Part shown: piece by piece, positions 60,601-64,000 of the stretch
Layout of the letters: each line of letters starts with the position of its first letter
How positions within the stretch are numbered: position 1 is the first letter of the stretch
Origin: Dipylidium caninum
Lineage: Eukaryota > Platyhelminthes > Cestoda > Cyclophyllidea > Dipylidiidae
Direction of reading: 5' to 3'
NCBI GenBank assembly: GCA_017562135.1
Contig: QEYB01001046.1
Span: 3,162,001-3,226,000 of the forward strand
DNA length: 64,000 nt
Program-made: the position numbers and the translations under genes
Notes under the pieces: generated by a model
The model's input: the letters and a program-made list of their open reading frames with translations, nothing else
Database searches by the model: none
Told to the model about the DNA's origin: nothing

Positions 60601-61740
60601 TGACCTTAGGTGCAGTCACTTGGAAGGTGTGCCGAACCCCTTAGGCGACATCAGAGGCATCGCCTGAATCGCCTGTGTACGGGATCACCTGTGAACAGTT
60701 TAAGCCCATCTTAATATAAAACTTTCAACTGGGTTAAGAACAGAAAGTAATAAGTGGAAGAGGAGTTTAGGGCTTCTACCTCAATGACTCTATTATTAGA
60801 CCGCCAGTCCCTTAAGGATCGGTCGTAGTGGCGGCATTAAGTGATGTCCCATCGACTGAGAAGGGGAGTGCAAAAGAGTGGAAAGACATTCCTCGAGGCG
60901 CTCAATTTACCAGCGCTTCCATGTCGCGTCATCGCGACTCCTCTAAGCGGCACTAGTCGGCGGTAATTAGGGCCGTCTCACTACTACGTAGGTCTTCTCC
61001 AGTGGGATTGTCGATTAAAAGCGTACCTTTGGAATATCTTCCTACCCACCACCGATTGGCCTACGCACGTATGTCTGCAATGCTGCACCGGTCAAATCTG
61101 AGGAATTCCTACGTCCTCAGTGTGCAGTGCGGTAACAGGTGATGGGGGACACTGAGTGATGGCATCGCACCTTCAAATTCCGAAACGAACTGTGAACACT
61201 GGCAGCCGAGTTAACACGGATTCCCTTGCGTAACAGTGATGGACACCTTCCGACCGGCCTCCCGCTGCACGACACAAATTCCTTATCCAGTGGTGTTGCC
61301 CATTAACATCTGCGAAACCACCTTCGTAATACCATCCATCAACATTTAAATCGTAATTTTAGTGTACACGTTTAACACATCTGCATAAATCAGCCGACTG
61401 TTGGCCGTACCACCTTCTGGCATTCTTTTCCTATCGGCATTTCCTGCTGCGTCTGGTCAGAGGACTCATAACTTACTCCCAATCGGCCACTTTCAAAGCT
61501 ATTCCAAACAACAACATAATTTTTTGTTCGTTCTCTGCTAGCTGTGAGTGCGCCTGCTGAGGCGGCGGTTCTTAGAGCGGTTAGTGCCTCCTCCTCAAGA
61601 GGAAGCGCTCGACACCTTCAATCCTTTGCTCCTCCCACCTATCAGCGTACTCGTGGGTGAGTCGATAAAGAGAATGACTTTCTCAGTCCAAGCCACGGAG
61701 CTTGGGTGGAAAGGGGTGCAGGGTGAAGAGTGGCACTCAC
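57700..61740. other. 4-kb stretch, no firmly supported gene
   Basis: The region is GC-richer than the left half, with open frames of 60-146 codons on both strands (58294-58734 plus, 59197-59394 minus, 59886-60155 minus and 59923-60261 plus). The opposed frames conflict and none shows a domain. Some may be exons of the minus-strand gene, but I could not tell which. Confidence 0.35.
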
Positions 61741-61960
61741 AGGCTCCGCGCATTTGAACTTCATAAGAAGTCGCAGGCGAGGCATTCACACGTGTGCCGA
61801 AAAACTCGAGGTCGTAAAGGTAGGCGGGATATGCGGCTCCGACCCCATCTCTTGTGCTCTGAGCCGTGGGCCGGAAAATGCCCAGGCTTATATACACATT
61901 GGTGAAGCTACCATACTCATTGTTCACATTGTCCACCTGCGTTGGTGCCTCCTGGTAGAA
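61741..61960 (-). CDS. Well-bounded exon of an unidentified protein
   Basis: Acceptor CGCCTTTCCACAG and donor GTGAGTGCC on the minus strand enclose a 220-nt exon open for 73 codons: FYQEAPTQVDNVNNEYGSF, TNVYISLGIFRPTAQSTRD, YPAYLYDLEFFGTRVNASP, then SYEVQMRGA. It contains an NAS glycosylation-type triplet and a beta-strand-like pattern, consistent with an extracellular or luminal domain. I do not recognise the family. Both splice sites are close to consensus, so the exon itself is more certain than its identity. Confidence 0.6.
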
Positions 61961-62491
61961 CTGTGGAAAGGCGACAATTAACTGATTCCTGTCAGAAAGT
62001 GAGTTTTTAACTTCTGTTACTTAATGAAGGGGCAGGGGCGGGAGTCGCCAACCGCAATAGATTCAAATTCCTGCATCGTAATCAGTCCACTTGATCACCA
62101 GACATTGTATTTCTCAACTTAAGTCGGGTGGTTTACGCAGCCTCTTGCTAAAGTTTAAAAGTCTCCGGTAGGACAGGCTTGTCTATAACCGTTCAGGAAG
62201 TCACATTCGAGGTTGGTGCGTCGGGCATATTTTTAGGGTGCTTTTCATAGGGGAACATAGCGCTGGTAAATGCAAATGTGCTGATTTCAATCTCGCCATA
62301 ACTCTCTCCTACGTTTTATTAACTCGGAAAGAATTCATGAACAGCTGTCTTTAGATAATTTTTCGTGCTCAGCGAAAACCCAGTGACCCTTACTGTTTGT
62401 GCTTTCACCGCGGTCACAAAGTTGACACACTTCAGACACAGGCGAAAGGACATGGGCGAAAACGAAATTGCATTGGAGAAGGTGCACATAC

Positions 62492-62593
62492 CATGCTGGC
62501 CACAACGTGTTCTCCCCGCGCTTTGTCCTTTGACCAGGATCGCGCCGACACCTCCAACTTCGGTCCATTGAACAAAACACGTGAATTTGGTAA
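62492..62593 (-). CDS. Candidate exon of an unidentified protein
   Basis: The exon lies between GCTGCTAG and GTATGTGC on the minus strand and is 102 nt long. One frame gives SRVLFNGPKLEVSARSWSKD; another (FVQWTEVGGVGAILVKGQ) is also open, so the frame is undecided. Confidence 0.4.
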
Positions 62594-63506
62594 CTAGCAG
62601 CGAAAGGCATGCGTTATTTTGTGGTTACAGGGACGACCATCAAGGTGGCACTGTCTCGTGTGCAAGTGGGATCCCGCTAACTGACGTGCATTTGCAGGAT
62701 CTCCCATGGGAAGGGGAGACAGAAGTGGCGAAATTCCGCGAATTCGGTTTAATTTTAAAACGCCTTATTAGGGTTGAATTCTTCAACAGTAGCCTCGATT
62801 ATCCCCAGCCTGAGGCTCAGACCTCGTTGATGGGGTTGATACCGGTGCAGTCCTTATCCTCACCAACAGTGTAACACGCAACAGACCAGTGCCCTCGACG
62901 AAGTAGCCGTTTTAGCCCCAGTCTGAAGAATATTCTACCTCGGAACCCGTGTCCTTCTCACAAGCGCAGTTTACTGCTCTCTAATTGCAGAAAACGGAGG
63001 AACTGGCGATGCAATTCGGTTTAGCTGTTGAGTTGTAACTCGTCCTCCGAAGGGGTAAAATATTGTTCGAGGAATAACTTATTTTTGAAAAACGTTGGGG
63101 ACCACAGGCAACTTGCCCCAAGGCGTTGGGAGTGGGACGTTGGCTCTATTCGGAAGGGCGTCCTAAGTGGAAGTGCAGTATTTCGGACTGTCATGCATAA
63201 AGGGTTTGTGAGTCGCCTATGCATAACAAAGGTTTTGTACGACGATGGGTGGAAGAGTCTGCAAAGACGGCCTCGATTACTGAGTTTGACGAAAGATGGG
63301 AGCTCGGATTGTTGATTAACGCAACACCAAATGATAGGGACAAGTGAATTGCCAAGACCTAGTTCTGCTTGAATAATTATATAGAGCCAATTGATGGCGG
63401 GGAGAAAAACGATGGATAGCACCGCTAGACATGGCAGTCACAGTTTTCTTCAAGCAGAGAAGGTGGGTGCTTGTTAATGGATTTGAGGAAGGAGGACGCA
63501 ACTTAC

Positions 63507-63618
63507 CCAGCTTGAACTCAAATGGATTACACGCGGGCTCGTTAAAGTGGAATTCTATCCCCTCACCACGGATGCACTCGGAGTCGATGGTGACGTACAC
63601 GGAGGAGGAGCAAATTTG
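63507..63618 (-). CDS. Well-bounded exon of an unidentified protein
   Basis: The acceptor TTTCAATAG and donor GTAAGTTG enclose 112 nt on the minus strand, reading QICSSSVYVTIDSECIRGEG and then IEFHFNEPACNPFEFKL. Its phase follows exactly from the exon at 63724-63821, giving a continuous frame. Three cysteines and beta-strand-like runs suggest an extracellular fold. No family was recognised. Confidence 0.6.
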
Positions 63619-63723
63619 CTATTGAAAGAAAACATTGGAATGTGCACCTGAACACGCTTTGTATAACATCACAGAGCAGCGGAGAGAGGCAGAAATTTAC
63701 CTCTCAGAGCATCGCAAGCTTAC

Positions 63724-63821
63724 CGATTTCGTGTTGAAATCGACAAAGTTTTTGGCTTGGAAGCCGCCGACAAGAGGGCACCTGCTCCGACGATGCTCCG
63801 GCATATGCTTTGACAAGTTCG
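63724..63821 (-). CDS. Exon preceding 63507-63618 in the same unidentified gene
   Basis: Acceptor TGCCTTTCAG and donor GTAAGC bound 98 nt on the minus strand. The frame reads NLSKHMPEHRRSRCPLVGGF and AKNFVDFNTKS and passes in phase into the next exon. The gene continues to the right of the window. Short GT-rich runs follow at about 63935-63965 on the plus strand. Confidence 0.5.
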
Positions 63822-64000
63822 CTGAAAGGCAAATTACGCATTTTAATTGGTTATGTAAAATAAACCTGGGTAAATCTGCTCTTCTTCTTCTTCCCGCTTT
63901 TGCCTGTGGATGTGCATTTTTGTGTGAACATGCTTGCGGGTGTGAGTGCGTGTGTGTGTTTGTATACGTATAGGGGCCATTTCGTCAAGCGAGAGAGTAA

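Noticed and set aside
1..64000. CRISPR array, prophage, bacterial operon, rRNA or tRNA gene
   Set aside because: No evenly spaced direct repeats, phage genes, ribosome-site-led gene strings, rRNA segments or tRNA cloverleaf were seen. The spliced animal genes show this is eukaryotic DNA.

Overview
This is animal nuclear DNA. Exons are short and interrupted. Many introns are only 31-45 nt long, with GT...AG ends and a preserved reading frame across them. The recognisable genes are conserved animal genes, including cilium and flagellum genes and a vesicle/midbody gene. Very short introns, compact genes in the left two thirds and a mariner remnant fit a parasitic flatworm (tapeworm or fluke). 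That placement is inference; nothing here fixes the species. Gene names come from remembered family resemblance, not from a database search.

Layout. About 1-350 (-): decayed mariner transposase. 830-3551 (-): first half of ELP1 (Elongator). 4718-5600 (+): PRADC1-like secreted protease-associated-domain protein, complete. 7713-10123 (+): ZFYVE19/ANCHR-like FYVE protein. 10382-10904 (-): EFCAB10, complete. 11798-14953 (+): unnamed coiled-coil protein. About 16240-20839 (+): ODR4. 21586-about 22880 (-): WDR74. 24151-25853 (+): divergent PP2A B55-like WD40 protein. 25854-29846: no convincing gene. 29847-41924 (+): CFAP44, nearly complete. 43466-43733 (+): UQCRQ, complete in two exons. About 44400-64000: GC-richer and mostly unassigned. 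It holds several well-bounded minus-strand exons of one or more proteins I cannot name.

There is no sign of a bacterial-style operon. The genes mostly do unrelated jobs: tRNA wobble modification (ELP1), ribosome biogenesis (WDR74), respiratory complex III (UQCRQ), abscission control (ZFYVE19), GPCR maturation (ODR4), and axoneme or cilium function (CFAP44, EFCAB10, perhaps the coiled-coil gene).

Two cautions. Several otherwise well-conserved genes (CFAP44 at three places, WDR74, ODR4, probably the PP2A-like gene) carry 1-2 nt frame breaks inside conserved blocks. I read these as probable assembly indels rather than many separate pseudogenes, but sequence alone cannot settle it. Exon limits given as 'about' were not fixed by a phase-consistent splice pair. 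I found no clearly new biological system. The strongest unexplained signal is the set of unnamed minus-strand exons in the right-hand third.
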